Shown here: one piece after another, positions 26,973 to 35,813 of the stretch
How positions within the stretch are numbered: position 1 is the stretch's first letter
Layout: every line of letters begins with the position of its first letter
Assembly: GCA_964424715.1 (NCBI GenBank)
Contig: CAYRJW010000001.1
Coordinates: 1 to 64,000, forward strand
Reading direction: 5' to 3'
From: JAMHZE01 sp964424715
Lineage (GTDB): Bacteria; Pseudomonadota; Alphaproteobacteria; Rickettsiales; UBA8987
Length of the DNA stretch: 64,000 nt
Made by a program: the position numbers and the translations under genes
The notes under the pieces: model-generated
What the model saw: the letters and a program-made list of their open reading frames with translations, nothing else
Told to the model about the DNA's origin: nothing
The model's database searches: none

Positions 26973-28040
26973 ATGTCTGATATTAAAAAAAGTCTTTTAC
27001 CTCAAGGGTTTCACGATCACCTGCCGCCGGAAGCGGCCGGAGAGATGCACCTTAATTCGGTAGTGGTGAACAGCCTGACGATGTTCGGCTATGAACTGGT
27101 ACGCCCAGCGATGATGGAGTTTGAGGAAAGCTTAGACAAGGATTTCTCATCCGATTTCTTCAAGGTAACAGATACTATCTCCGGCAAAATGATGGTAATA
27201 CGCAATGATATCACGCCGCAGATTGCGCGCGTTGTTAAAGATAGATACGGCGCAGAAGCCCAGACAAAAACCATCCGGCTTGCATATACCGGGCAGGTGA
27301 TAAGAAAGACCGGCAAAGGTAAATTCACCGAGCGCCAGCTTACGCAAACCGGGTTCGAGCTGGTTTCCGATAACAGCGCAAAACGCGATGCGGAAATTTT
27401 ATTTGTAGCGATAGAAGCTTATGAAAAAGCCGGGATGAAAGATTACACGGTCGATCTGTGTTATCCGAAACTTGCGCGGATATTACTTGAGGAAAAGAAT
27501 TGTAACATCGCAGAAATTGCAGGTGTGGCAGCGCTTATAGAAGGGAAGGACATTCAGACATTAGCGGGCAATCCTAAATATTCCGACATAGTAAAAATAA
27601 TAAAAATATCGGATGAGGCGAGTGATCTTAGATCTGGAATAGAAGTTTTAGGCAAGCTGGAAAAAGAGATATCATCAGATACGGTAAAGAAAATATTCAC
27701 GCGGATAAAAGAGGTGATGGAAATTATTGCAAAGTCGGTGGCGGATATGAAAATATCGCTGAATCTACTGGAAGCTATGGGGTTTGAATACCATAACGGG
27801 CTTTGCTATTCGTTCATTTCCAAAAAGAATTTTGACGAGATAGGGCGTGGCGGCAGGTATAAGATATCATTGAGCAAAGAAAAGTCACTTTCGGCGGCGG
27901 GGTTCACGTTCCTGATAAATTCGATGCTGCGCAGTGCGGAGATAAATATCAAAAGCGAACAGAAAAATATAAGTTACGATGAAGGTTTTTCCGCTTCAAA
28001 GAATATCAGGGATAAAAATATAATAACAATTTTTGAATGA
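26973..28040 (+). CDS. hisZ: ATP phosphoribosyltransferase regulatory subunit HisZ
   Basis: A 355-residue HisRS paralogue. The start LLPQGFHDHLPPEAAGE, then FEESL, and the class II core GGRYK identify HisZ rather than a working histidyl-tRNA synthetase: the anticodon-binding domain and the full catalytic histidine motifs are missing. HisZ completes and regulates short-form HisG, the first enzyme of histidine synthesis. hisG is not in the window; hisB is at 50.7 kb, so the pathway is scattered. It overlaps murC by 4 bp (ATGA). Confidence 0.85.
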   Translation: MSDIKKSLLPQGFHDHLPPEAAGEMHLNSVVVNSLTMFGYELVRPAMMEFEESLDKDFSSDFFKVTDTISGKMMVIRNDITPQIARVVKDRYGAEAQTKTIRLAYTGQVIRKTGKGKFTERQLTQTGFELVSDNSAKRDAEILFVAIEAYEKAGMKDYTVDLCYPKLARILLEEKNCNIAEIAGVAALIEGKDIQTLAGNPKYSDIVKIIKISDEASDLRSGIEVLGKLEKEISSDTVKKIFTRIKEVMEIIAKSVADMKISLNLLEAMGFEYHNGLCYSFISKKNFDEIGRGGRYKISLSKEKSLSAAGFTFLINSMLRSAEINIKSEQKNISYDEGFSASKNIRDKNIITIFE

Positions 28041-29494
28041 ACGCGAAACCGAACATGAAGCAATATTCTGCGCTGAATCTGAAGACCATACCGTTCGATA
28101 TAGGCAGGATACATTTTATCGGCATCGGCGGCATCGGGATGAGCGGCATTGCGGAGATATTGCATAATCTTGGCTATAAAGTTAGCGGCTCTGACCTTGC
28201 AGATAATTATAATGTGAAGCGGCTGCGCAATCTCGGTATAGAAGTTTTCATCGGGCATGATGCGAAGAATATCGATGGTGCTTCCATCATCGTTAAATCA
28301 ACAGCAGTGCTGAATGTTAACCCGGAGATAATCGCGGCGCGGGAGAAGAAGATACCGATAGTGAAACGCTCGGAGATGCTTGCAGAACTTACAAAGTTAA
28401 AAGCAACGGTTGCTATCTCAGGTTCTCACGGAAAAACTACAACCACCTCCATCATCGGTCATATTTTTGATGTTGCAGAGCTGGAGCCTACCATAATAAA
28501 TGGCGGCGTTATCAATAACCTTGATTCAAACGCGAAGCTTGGCGAGGGCGACTGGCTGGTTGCTGAAGCGGATGAGAGTGATGGTACGTTCATAAAAATT
28601 CCGGCAACTATCGGTGTTATCACGAATATCGACCCGGAACATATGGATTACTGGAAGGACCTCAGCTCGTTGCATGATGCGTTCGTGAGGTTCATCACGC
28701 AATTGCCGTTCTATGGTTACGGGGTGATGAATATAGACCACCCGGTAGTGCGCGAGATATACAAGAAAGTTGAGGATAGAAGGATATATACATATTCCAT
28801 GAATGATGCGGCCGCTGATATCTGCTGTACAAGTTTTGTGCAGGAAAATAATAAATCGAAATTCAAAGCTACCATCTCGGCGGAGCTTTCCGGCACCAAG
28901 TCGCCTTTAGAGGCCGAGTTCGAGATACCGGCAGTGGGGATACATAATATATCCAATTCACTTTCGGCGATTGCGGTGGCGCTTGGGATAAAGATAAATA
29001 TCGAGACCATCAAAAAAGCGCTGAGCACTTTCGGCGGGGTAAAAAGAAGATTTACGCTGGTAGGAAATGCACTGGGCGCGACCATCATAGATGATTACGC
29101 ACACCACCCGGTTGAGATAGCAGCAACACTGAACGCTGCACGGCAATATATAGATGGCAAAGGCGGCAGGGTGATAGCAGTGATGCAGCCACACAGATAT
29201 ACGAGGTTGGAACATTTATTTGCTGGTTTCAGCGAATGTTTTACCGATGCCGATGAGGTAATGATATTGCCTGTATATTCCGCAGGAGAAGCTGCAATTG
29301 CCGGCGTTGATAATATAACTTTAGCAAAAGCCGTAGCGGCTAAAGGAAAAAAGGTACGAGCGATCGAAAATGATACAGATCTGCCAGTGAAACTGAAAGA
29401 TGTTATAAAACAAGGGGATGTTATAGTGTGCATGGGCGCCGGGAGCATCACTTATATGGCCGCAAAACTACAGTCTCAACTAACCTCCGGTTGA
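28037..29494 (+). CDS. murC: UDP-N-acetylmuramate--L-alanine ligase
   Basis: A 485-residue Mur ligase. It has the N-terminal UDP-binding motif FIGIGGIGMSGIAE, the ATP loop SGSHGKTTTTS (about residue 125), the Mur central motifs EADESDG and NIDPEHMDYW, and the C-terminal DDYAHHP. It adds L-Ala to UDP-MurNAc in the cytoplasm. In most proteobacteria it sits in the division/cell-wall cluster; here it is alone, coupled to hisZ. The first ATG gives a short extra N-terminus, and a start at the second Met is possible. Confidence 0.95.
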   Translation: MNAKPNMKQYSALNLKTIPFDIGRIHFIGIGGIGMSGIAEILHNLGYKVSGSDLADNYNVKRLRNLGIEVFIGHDAKNIDGASIIVKSTAVLNVNPEIIAAREKKIPIVKRSEMLAELTKLKATVAISGSHGKTTTTSIIGHIFDVAELEPTIINGGVINNLDSNAKLGEGDWLVAEADESDGTFIKIPATIGVITNIDPEHMDYWKDLSSLHDAFVRFITQLPFYGYGVMNIDHPVVREIYKKVEDRRIYTYSMNDAAADICCTSFVQENNKSKFKATISAELSGTKSPLEAEFEIPAVGIHNISNSLSAIAVALGIKINIETIKKALSTFGGVKRRFTLVGNALGATIIDDYAHHPVEIAATLNAARQYIDGKGGRVIAVMQPHRYTRLEHLFAGFSECFTDADEVMILPVYSAGEAAIAGVDNITLAKAVAAKGKKVRAIENDTDLPVKLKDVIKQGDVIVCMGAGSITYMAAKLQSQLTSG

Positions 29495-29522
29495 AACCTT
29501 CCGTAAAATTTATTATAATGAT

Positions 29523-29657
29523 ATGATGGAAGAGAAGAAAACCAAAAAAGCTAAACTTGAGGAAGCTTTAAGACAGAATTTACTGCGTCGCAAGGAATCT
29601 ACGAAGAGCCAGAATTTAGCAGATAGGAATTCAATTAATAAGGACAAGCGGTCTTAA
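29523..29657 (+). CDS. Small basic protein, 44 residues
   Basis: An open frame of two ATGs then 42 codons, rich in Lys, Arg and Glu. The central part KLEEALRQNLLRRKES matches in style the small conserved alphaproteobacterial proteins that carry an LxxALRxNLxRRK motif, which I recognise as a pattern but cannot name. The stop abuts the ATG of the next gene. No clear Shine-Dalgarno is present. Function unknown. Confidence 0.55.
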   Translation: MMEEKKTKKAKLEEALRQNLLRRKESTKSQNLADRNSINKDKRS

Positions 29658-29978
29658 ATGTTTTGGTCAAAAAATCCGCATACAAAAGCCGAGCAGATCG
29701 CCAAGAACAAAGAGCGTGATATAAGGGTTCGCGCCCACCAGCTTCACATGAAAATGTCGGAACAGCAGGAAGCGATAGCGGAACAATCCATGGGCCATGC
29801 CGAAAATCCCAATGCCAGCGAGGGCCTTGATGAAGATGCCGGTAGCCAGGTTGGAAGAGAGGTGCAGAAGGCAAAGGAATTCGTTCACGGCAGAAGCAAA
29901 CAGTTAAAAAGCATGCGCTCCCGCATAAGGTCCGGCAGAAGAAAAGCCAGCTCCCGCGGCCGTTCACTTGGATTCTAA
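29658..29978 (+). CDS. Unknown small protein with Arg/Ser-rich tail
   Basis: A 106-residue protein I do not recognise. Residues 1-45 are a charged helix (KAEQIAKNKERDIRVRAHQ), the middle is acidic, and the tail from about 80 is rich in Arg and Ser (SRIRSGRRKASSRGRS), which suggests binding to nucleic acid. It starts at the base after the preceding small gene and ends one base before queA, so the three are probably one transcript. Confidence 0.6.
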   Translation: MFWSKNPHTKAEQIAKNKERDIRVRAHQLHMKMSEQQEAIAEQSMGHAENPNASEGLDEDAGSQVGREVQKAKEFVHGRSKQLKSMRSRIRSGRRKASSRGRSLGF

Positions 29979-29979
29979 A

Positions 29980-31032
29980 ATGAAACTTTCCGAATTTGAT
30001 TATGAGTTGCCCGATGAGCTGATCGCTACAAAACCTCTGGAAAAACGCGATGAATCTAAACTGCTGGTGTTTGATGGAGAGGAGATGCGGGATGATGTTT
30101 TTAAGAACCTTCCCGACATGTTACAGAAGAATGATATTTTGGTTTTAAATAATACGAAAGTTATCCCTGCCCGTCTGCCGGGGAGCTGCAATGGTGGTAA
30201 GGTCGAGATAACTCTTATCAAAAGGATAAAGTCTGATTCAGAGATATGGGAAGTTCTGGCAAAGCCCGCTAAACGGCTTCTGGAGAGAAAGAAGTTTATT
30301 ATAGATGATGATTTCTATGCCGAGATACTGGAACGAAAACAAAGTGGTTCGGTGATATTACGGTTCAACCATACCGGAAATAAATTCTTCGAGATGCTGG
30401 ATAAATACGGGTTCATGCCGCTGCCGCCTTATATAGCAAAAAAACGCAAGGCTGATGAAAGTGATAATACGACATACCAGACAGTTTATGCCAATGATAA
30501 GAATTCCGGCTCGGTAGCAGCGCCAACAGCAGGACTGCATTTCACCGATGATCTGATGCAGCGCATAAAAGCAAAGGGAGTGGAGGTGGCTTTTGTAACG
30601 CTTCATGTGGGCGCAGGAACTTTCCTACCAGTGCGTGTGGATAATATAAAAGACCACAAGATGCACAGCGAGTATTATGAGATAACTGATGAAACGGCGT
30701 GGAAAGTAAATGCTGCACGTGCAAATGGCGGAAGGGTTATAGCAGTCGGGACCACCAGTTTGCGGACGCTGGAATCGGCTGCGGTTGACGGAAAGATAAG
30801 CGCGCAGACAGGTGAGACAGATATTTTCATTTCGCCGGGATATGAATTCAAAATTGTTGATGCGCTGGTCACAAATTTCCACCTTCCCAGATCAACATTG
30901 TTCATTCTGGTATCGGCACTGATGGGGCTTACAAATATGAAAAGACTTTATTCGCATGCGATAGAAAAAGAATACAGGTTTTTCTCATACGGTGATGCCA
31001 GCCTGTTGCTTAGGAAAAAAGTTGTAAAATAG
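29980..31032 (+). CDS. queA: S-adenosylmethionine:tRNA ribosyltransferase-isomerase
   Basis: A 350-residue QueA that makes epoxyqueuosine in tRNA by transferring the ribosyl part of SAM. It has FDYELPDELIA at the start, then NNTKVIPARL, the conserved APTAGLHFT block, LHVGAGTFLPV and TNFHLPRSTLF. The start is the ATG at 29980; a TTG at 29968 would overlap the preceding gene. Together with queE (39.2 kb) it shows a queuosine pathway. Confidence 0.95.
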   Translation: MKLSEFDYELPDELIATKPLEKRDESKLLVFDGEEMRDDVFKNLPDMLQKNDILVLNNTKVIPARLPGSCNGGKVEITLIKRIKSDSEIWEVLAKPAKRLLERKKFIIDDDFYAEILERKQSGSVILRFNHTGNKFFEMLDKYGFMPLPPYIAKKRKADESDNTTYQTVYANDKNSGSVAAPTAGLHFTDDLMQRIKAKGVEVAFVTLHVGAGTFLPVRVDNIKDHKMHSEYYEITDETAWKVNAARANGGRVIAVGTTSLRTLESAAVDGKISAQTGETDIFISPGYEFKIVDALVTNFHLPRSTLFILVSALMGLTNMKRLYSHAIEKEYRFFSYGDASLLLRKKVVK

Positions 31033-31136
31033 TATCATTTTGGGCTGCGGAAAGCAGAAAAACCCGCAAAAATCCTTATATTTATTGTTGTTATCGCCAA
31101 TCTCCAATTAACTGGAAAATCATATCAGCTAGAGCA

Positions 31137-32639
31137 ATGTTCCGCCGCGTAAAAAGATTTTTCCTGACACTTCCCATCCGCCAGAAGATACTGGCGATAA
31201 TTTTCTTTTGCAGTTTTATAGCGCTTCTTACATCGCTGATATTCTTCATCTTCTTTTCCACCATCCGGCTACGCGAGAATCTGGTACAGGAGATGAATGT
31301 TCTGGCCGAGATAATAGGTAACCGCAGCACCGCCGCCATAGAATTCCTTGACCAGAAGACCGCCTATGAGAATCTGGCGGCATTATCGGCAAGAAGGTCG
31401 GTAGTGACGGCATGCATATATGATTCCGAGGATACGAATTTTGCAGCATATGCAAAGGCCGGCGGCACCCCGGAATGCCCGAAAGCCTCATTCCCTAAAA
31501 GCGAATTCATGGATAACAGGCTTTATGTTTACAAGGATATATTTGTAAATAAGGAAAGGATAGGTTCGATAGTTGTTATCTCTGAACTGAAGGAGATCAG
31601 GAAATCATACCAGCGGTATTTTTTCTATAGCATAATCTCGATAGTATTTGGCGGCTTCATCGCTCTGGTCATTTCCACAAGGCTTGCGAAAGTTATCGAT
31701 AAGCCGATAAAAAGCCTTTATCTGGCCGCAAAGGCGGTGACCGACCGGGGCGATTATAACGTAACGGTAAGAAAGAAAAGTGACGATGAACTGGGCGTTC
31801 TGGTTGATGCCTTCAATGAGATGCTGTTCCAGATAAATATCCGCGAGAAGGAAATCCGCGAAGCGAACCTGAATCTTGAGGACAAGGTGAAACAGAGAAC
31901 GGTAGAATTCGAGCGCGCCAAGATACAGGCGGAGAAGGCCAACGAAAGTAAATCGGAATTCCTTGCCAATATGAGTCACGAACTTAGAACGCCGATGCAT
32001 GCGGTGTTGAGTTTCGCGGAATTCGGCAATAGTGAATCTGCCACCGCCTCGCGTGAGGATATGCAGAAATATTTCAGCAAGATAGAAAATAGCGGCAAGC
32101 GCCTGCTTTCCCTGCTTAATAACCTGCTGGATCTTTCCAAGCTGGAAGCCGGCAAGATGAATTTCAACATTCGCCGTAATAACATATTACTGCCGCTCAA
32201 TTCGGTGCTTTCAGAGGTGCAGAAGCTTCTTGAGGACAAAAAACTCACCGTGGAAGTTACAAAAACAGAAGAGAAAATGATCGCCGATTTCGATCAGGAA
32301 AAAATAATACAGGTATTCTACAACCTTATCTCTAACGCCATAAAATTCTCGAAACCGGAAGGCGTGATAAAGATAGATGTACGCTATACCGAAGAGAGAT
32401 CATTCCTGGTGGTATCTATCGAGGATAAGGGCATAGGCATCCCTGAGGGCGAGCTGGACAGGGTGTTCGATAAATTCATCCAGAGCAGCAAGACCAAGAC
32501 CGGCGCCGGCGGAACAGGCCTCGGCCTTTCTATCTGCAAGGAAATAATAAAGGGCAATGGTGGCGATATCTGGGCGAGGAATTCGGAAGATGGCGGCGCG
32601 ATTTTTTCATTTACACTGCCCGCAAACGCTATAATATAA
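31137..32639 (+). CDS. CHASE8-HAMP sensor histidine kinase
   Basis: A 500-residue membrane kinase. TM1 is about 19-41. A periplasmic CHASE8-like sensor domain follows (about 42-155: VLAEIIGNRSTAAIEF, VTACIYDSED). TM2 is about 162-180, HAMP about 181-235, then a coiled coil, HisKA with His281 in MSHELRTP, and a HATPase_c domain with NAIKFS (N box), DKGIGIP and GGTGLGLSI. The periplasmic domain has a Cys pair-like TPECPK. It is 9 bp upstream of a receiver-HATPase protein, its likely partner. The signal sensed is unknown. Confidence 0.9.
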   Translation: MFRRVKRFFLTLPIRQKILAIIFFCSFIALLTSLIFFIFFSTIRLRENLVQEMNVLAEIIGNRSTAAIEFLDQKTAYENLAALSARRSVVTACIYDSEDTNFAAYAKAGGTPECPKASFPKSEFMDNRLYVYKDIFVNKERIGSIVVISELKEIRKSYQRYFFYSIISIVFGGFIALVISTRLAKVIDKPIKSLYLAAKAVTDRGDYNVTVRKKSDDELGVLVDAFNEMLFQINIREKEIREANLNLEDKVKQRTVEFERAKIQAEKANESKSEFLANMSHELRTPMHAVLSFAEFGNSESATASREDMQKYFSKIENSGKRLLSLLNNLLDLSKLEAGKMNFNIRRNNILLPLNSVLSEVQKLLEDKKLTVEVTKTEEKMIADFDQEKIIQVFYNLISNAIKFSKPEGVIKIDVRYTEERSFLVVSIEDKGIGIPEGELDRVFDKFIQSSKTKTGAGGTGLGLSICKEIIKGNGGDIWARNSEDGGAIFSFTLPANAII

Positions 32640-32648
32640 AGGAAAAAT

Positions 32649-33653
32649 ATGGTTATGGAAAACAGCAATCAGATCAAAAAAGCCGTTGATGAAAGCAATG
32701 TTTCAACGCGGGCACCTTTCATTGTTTGCATTGATGATGAGGAGACCAATCTCGAGATACTAGAGATACATCTGAAAAAAGCCGGGCTGGAATGTAAGGC
32801 TATCGCCTATTCCGAGATAGGTCTGGATTACATAAAGGAAAATTTCGACAGGATAGATGTTATAATACTTGATATAATGATGCCGGGTATGGATGGCATT
32901 ACACTGTTAAAACATTTAAAGGCTGACCCGAAGACCGAAGCTATCCCCGTTATAATGCAGACCGCCATGACCGGCGAGCAGAAGACTATTGAAGGCATCG
33001 AGGCCGGTGCGTATTATTACATCACCAAGCCATATTCCCACGCGGTACTTGTTTCAGTGGTGAAATCAGCATTGCGCGAAAAAAGGGAATCTGACGGACT
33101 CAAGACCGAGGTCTCAAGTCTGCAGAATGTCGCAGAGAATTTCCGTTCATGCAGTTTTGAGCTGAAAACTTTTTCCGAAGCGAGAAGGGTTGCCAATTAC
33201 ATCTCCCGCTTCAGCGCCGACCCGAATAAATATATAGTGGGCCTTACCGCACTGCTGGTGAACGCCATAGAACACGGCAATCTCAACATGGGTTTTGAAT
33301 CCAAGCAGAAACTTCTGCTAGAGAATAATTACGAGGAAGAGATAAATAAAAGAATGCAGAACCCGGTCTTTGCTGACAAGAGGGTTACCGTGGAAATGCA
33401 TCGCCGCGACCCGGAGGGGATATATGCAGTGGTGATAAAAGATGAAGGCAAAGGCTTTAACTGGCAGGACTACATGGATTTTGACCCTAACCGCATGACC
33501 GACCCGAATGGTCGCGGTATCGCAATGGCGAACATAATGCTGCCCGGCGCCGTTGAATATTGGGGCAGGGGCAATATGGTGATATATAAGATGCCGATAA
33601 AAGGCGTTGATGTAAATGCCGTGCCTGCCCAGAAAAAAACCAACCGAAACTAG
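32649..33653 (+). CDS. Response regulator fused to a GHKL/RsbW-like ATPase domain
   Basis: A 334-residue cytoplasmic protein. Residues 22-145 are a receiver domain with IDDEETN, phospho-acceptor Asp75 in IILDIMMPGMDG, and the ITKPY Lys. After a linker, residues about 170-320 form a HATPase_c_2-type domain: NAIEHGNL (N box) and DEGKGF (G1), with NGRGIAMAN as G2. There is no HisKA dimerisation domain, so it cannot be an ordinary kinase; the domain resembles RsbW anti-sigma kinases. An AAAGGA element 5 nt before the ATG supports the start. No anti-anti-sigma gene is adjacent. Confidence 0.85.
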   Translation: MVMENSNQIKKAVDESNVSTRAPFIVCIDDEETNLEILEIHLKKAGLECKAIAYSEIGLDYIKENFDRIDVIILDIMMPGMDGITLLKHLKADPKTEAIPVIMQTAMTGEQKTIEGIEAGAYYYITKPYSHAVLVSVVKSALREKRESDGLKTEVSSLQNVAENFRSCSFELKTFSEARRVANYISRFSADPNKYIVGLTALLVNAIEHGNLNMGFESKQKLLLENNYEEEINKRMQNPVFADKRVTVEMHRRDPEGIYAVVIKDEGKGFNWQDYMDFDPNRMTDPNGRGIAMANIMLPGAVEYWGRGNMVIYKMPIKGVDVNAVPAQKKTNRN

Positions 33654-33662
33654 GAGAATAAT

Positions 33663-33938
33663 ATGCACCCGTTAATCGCACTTCTTGATCTGCTGATCAG
33701 CCTTTATTCAACTGCCGTATTCGTATATGTGTTGATACAGCTGCTGGCATATTTTAATATAATCAACATGAACCAGCCCTTTGTTATCACTGTGAATAGG
33801 TTCCTGAGCGGCCTGATAGAACCGGCGCTGATGAGAATAAGGAAATATGTGCGCCCTTATAACAATATGGATTTCGCGCCGCTGATATTGCTTATCGGTC
33901 TTTATTTCATTCAGTATTGCCTGAGATATTATTCCTAA
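33663..33938 (+). CDS. YggT family membrane protein
   Basis: A 91-residue protein with two hydrophobic helices and the YggT pattern: IRKYVRPYNNMDFAPLILLIGLYFI. YggT proteins are linked to osmotic shock or cell-division positioning in other organisms, but the biochemical role is not settled. It has a GGAGAA Shine-Dalgarno and lies 9 bp after the receiver-HATPase gene. Confidence 0.88.
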   Translation: MHPLIALLDLLISLYSTAVFVYVLIQLLAYFNIINMNQPFVITVNRFLSGLIEPALMRIRKYVRPYNNMDFAPLILLIGLYFIQYCLRYYS

Positions 33939-33941
33939 ATT

Positions 33942-34041
33942 TGTTATTCCGGACTTCAAGTCCGGAATCCAGCCACGACGATATGTGGTTGCGGGTTGGC
34001 TGGATACCGGAGTCTAGCTCCGGTATGACAGTCTTTTTTTT
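33942..34041. repeat. Palindromic intergenic repeat with T-run
   Basis: Two related hairpins, ATTCCGGACTT-C-AAGTCCGGAAT (left) and ATACCGGAG-TCTAG-CTCCGGTAT (right), are themselves in inverted orientation and extended by CCAGCC(A)/(T)GGCTGG, so the whole of 33942-34030 folds as one large cruciform. T8 at 34034-34041 follows on the plus strand. It resembles short CCGGACTT-type palindromes scattered in proteobacterial intergenic DNA and may also end transcription of the kinase-yggT genes. Confidence 0.8.
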
Positions 34042-34042
34042 G

Positions 34043-34684
34043 CTAGCGTGAGTTGGGGAAATTTTTACGCGCTTTCCTGAAGGTTAGTTCAGAAGGCTCT
34101 ATCTTCTCGTTTATCGTTACAGATGAAAAATTGGTTTGCGTGTTGTTCCCCTCATAATCAACTCTGCCGACCGAGAATAATTCAAGCGGCATCTTTTTGA
34201 ATTTCAGGATAAGGCCGCTTATCTCACGCACTTCTTCTGCTCTGTTCAGTAAATAAACAGTAAAGCTTTTTCCCTCATCAGTAACATTGGTGACAGTCAT
34301 TATATCGTTATTCTCAAGAGTAAGATCGTTGTAGAGCAGCACTTTCAGCGGGTTATCAGGGGCTTCGCCGCGGGTGACCTCGTCAAGGTCGTGATCATAC
34401 TGGGTAAGATCATCATCGTTCACATAGTAATCTATGCGGTAGGGTTCGGCGTAGCTCATCTTGAGCTGGCCGGGTTTTGAGATCATGATCTTGCCACTGC
34501 TCACCATAGTGCTGCCGGGATTTATCTGCACGAAATTTGCTTTGATGGTTCTTACCTTTGCAAGGTAATCCTGTGCCTGATCTAAAAGTTCATGCTGGTG
34601 GGAGTTCAGGGAAATAGCTTGTTCAGCGCTCGCCAAATGCGCAAAAAATAATATCAGTGCAGCGACGGAGAGAAATTTTTTCAT
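34043..34684 (-). CDS. lolA: Outer-membrane lipoprotein carrier protein LolA family
   Basis: A 213-residue periplasmic protein with signal peptide MKKFLSVAALILFFAHLASA. The LolA-like half-barrel core includes VRTIKANFVQINPGSTMVSSG, KPGQLKMSYAEPYRIDYYV and LILKFKKMPLELFSV. It would carry lipoproteins from LolCDE to the outer membrane. It overlaps aroB by 4 bp, an odd functional mix but a tight operon aroK-aroB-lolA. The window's lipoproteins (LptE, the L,D-transpeptidase, the DUF3576 protein) would be its clients. Confidence 0.85.
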   Translation of the reverse strand: MKKFLSVAALILFFAHLASAEQAISLNSHQHELLDQAQDYLAKVRTIKANFVQINPGSTMVSSGKIMISKPGQLKMSYAEPYRIDYYVNDDDLTQYDHDLDEVTRGEAPDNPLKVLLYNDLTLENNDIMTVTNVTDEGKSFTVYLLNRAEEVREISGLILKFKKMPLELFSVGRVDYEGNNTQTNFSSVTINEKIEPSELTFRKARKNFPNSR

Positions 34685-35772
34685 AATATCTTATTCAGGA
34701 ATTTTTTGAGGTCGGCCTCGCTGACATCTTTTTTGATAAAGCTTTTGCCGATATCTTTTGCGAGGATGAATACCAGTTTGTTTGAAGAAACCTTTTTATC
34801 CTGCTGCATGAATTTTATCATCTGCTGCGCGGTTATCTTCTTTTTAAGCTGCGAAGCGCGGGTCTTCATGCCTTTGGCCTTCAGCAGCTTTTCTATCCTG
34901 TCGGCGCGGCCCTTCGGGCACAGGCCCAGATATTCCGAGAAACGGAAGGCCATCACCATGCCGATGGCAACACCTTCCCCATGCAGCAGGGTGCCGTCAT
35001 AGCCGAATATCCCTTCCAGTGCGTGGCCGAAAGTATGGCCGAGATTGAGCAATGCGCGAATGTCATTTTCCTTCTCATCTGCGGCAACTATCTTTGCCTT
35101 GGCCTCGCAGGAGGTCTTTATCATTTTTGTTATGTTGGAAAAATCCTTTTCCTTTTCCAGGAACTCGTAGAATTTTTTGTCGGAGATAAGGCCGTATTTT
35201 AAAACCTCCGCATAGCCCGCAAGGAATTCCCGGTGCGGAAGGCTGCGGAGCAGGCTGGTATCGGCAAGTACCAGTTTCGGCTGGTAGAAACTGCCGACAA
35301 GGTTCTTTCCGTATTTCAGATTTATCCCGGTCTTGCCGCCGACGGAGCTATCTACCATTGAAAGCAAAGTTGTGGGTATCTGGATGAAATTAACGCCGCG
35401 CAGCAGAATGCTTGCCGCAAAACCGCTTATATCACCAACCACCCCGCCGCCAAGGGCGATGATGGTAGACTTCCTTTCGGGACGGGACTTGAATATCTCG
35501 TTGATGATATTTTCAAGCTGCAAAAAATTCTTGGACTTTTCCCCGGCCGGAATAATTATTGAACTAGCCTCAAAACCGGCTTTTTTCAATGATCTCTCAA
35601 GAGGTTTTAAATATAATTTTGCAACATTGCTGTCGGTGATTATATAAATTTTGCTTTTCTCAGGAACAACTTTTGCGATATATTCCCCGGAATCATCCAG
35701 TAATTTATTGCCGATGATTATATCGTAGGAATGGGCAGCAAGTTTTATGTTTATTTTTATGTTCTTATTCAT
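34681..35772 (-). CDS. aroB: 3-dehydroquinate synthase
   Basis: A 363-residue NAD- and metal-dependent enzyme of the shikimate pathway that cyclises DAHP. Visible blocks are IPAGEKSKN, ALGGGVVGDISGFAAS, QIPTTLLSMVDSSVGGKTGIN (first 20 residues shown by position about 124-144), NLGHTFGHALEG and HGEGVAIGM with metal-binding His. It lies 41 bp downstream of aroK, the classic pairing. Confidence 0.96.
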   Translation of the reverse strand: MNKNIKINIKLAAHSYDIIIGNKLLDDSGEYIAKVVPEKSKIYIITDSNVAKLYLKPLERSLKKAGFEASSIIIPAGEKSKNFLQLENIINEIFKSRPERKSTIIALGGGVVGDISGFAASILLRGVNFIQIPTTLLSMVDSSVGGKTGINLKYGKNLVGSFYQPKLVLADTSLLRSLPHREFLAGYAEVLKYGLISDKKFYEFLEKEKDFSNITKMIKTSCEAKAKIVAADEKENDIRALLNLGHTFGHALEGIFGYDGTLLHGEGVAIGMVMAFRFSEYLGLCPKGRADRIEKLLKAKGMKTRASQLKKKITAQQMIKFMQQDKKVSSNKLVFILAKDIGKSFIKKDVSEADLKKFLNKIL

Positions 35773-35813
35773 AAGGTGATATTAGCGGTGGTTAACAATT
35801 TTGCAAGCCCGAC

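Noticed and set aside
29968..29979. TTG start of queA four codons upstream
   Set aside because: It overlaps the preceding gene and the ATG at 29980 matches the usual QueA N-terminus.
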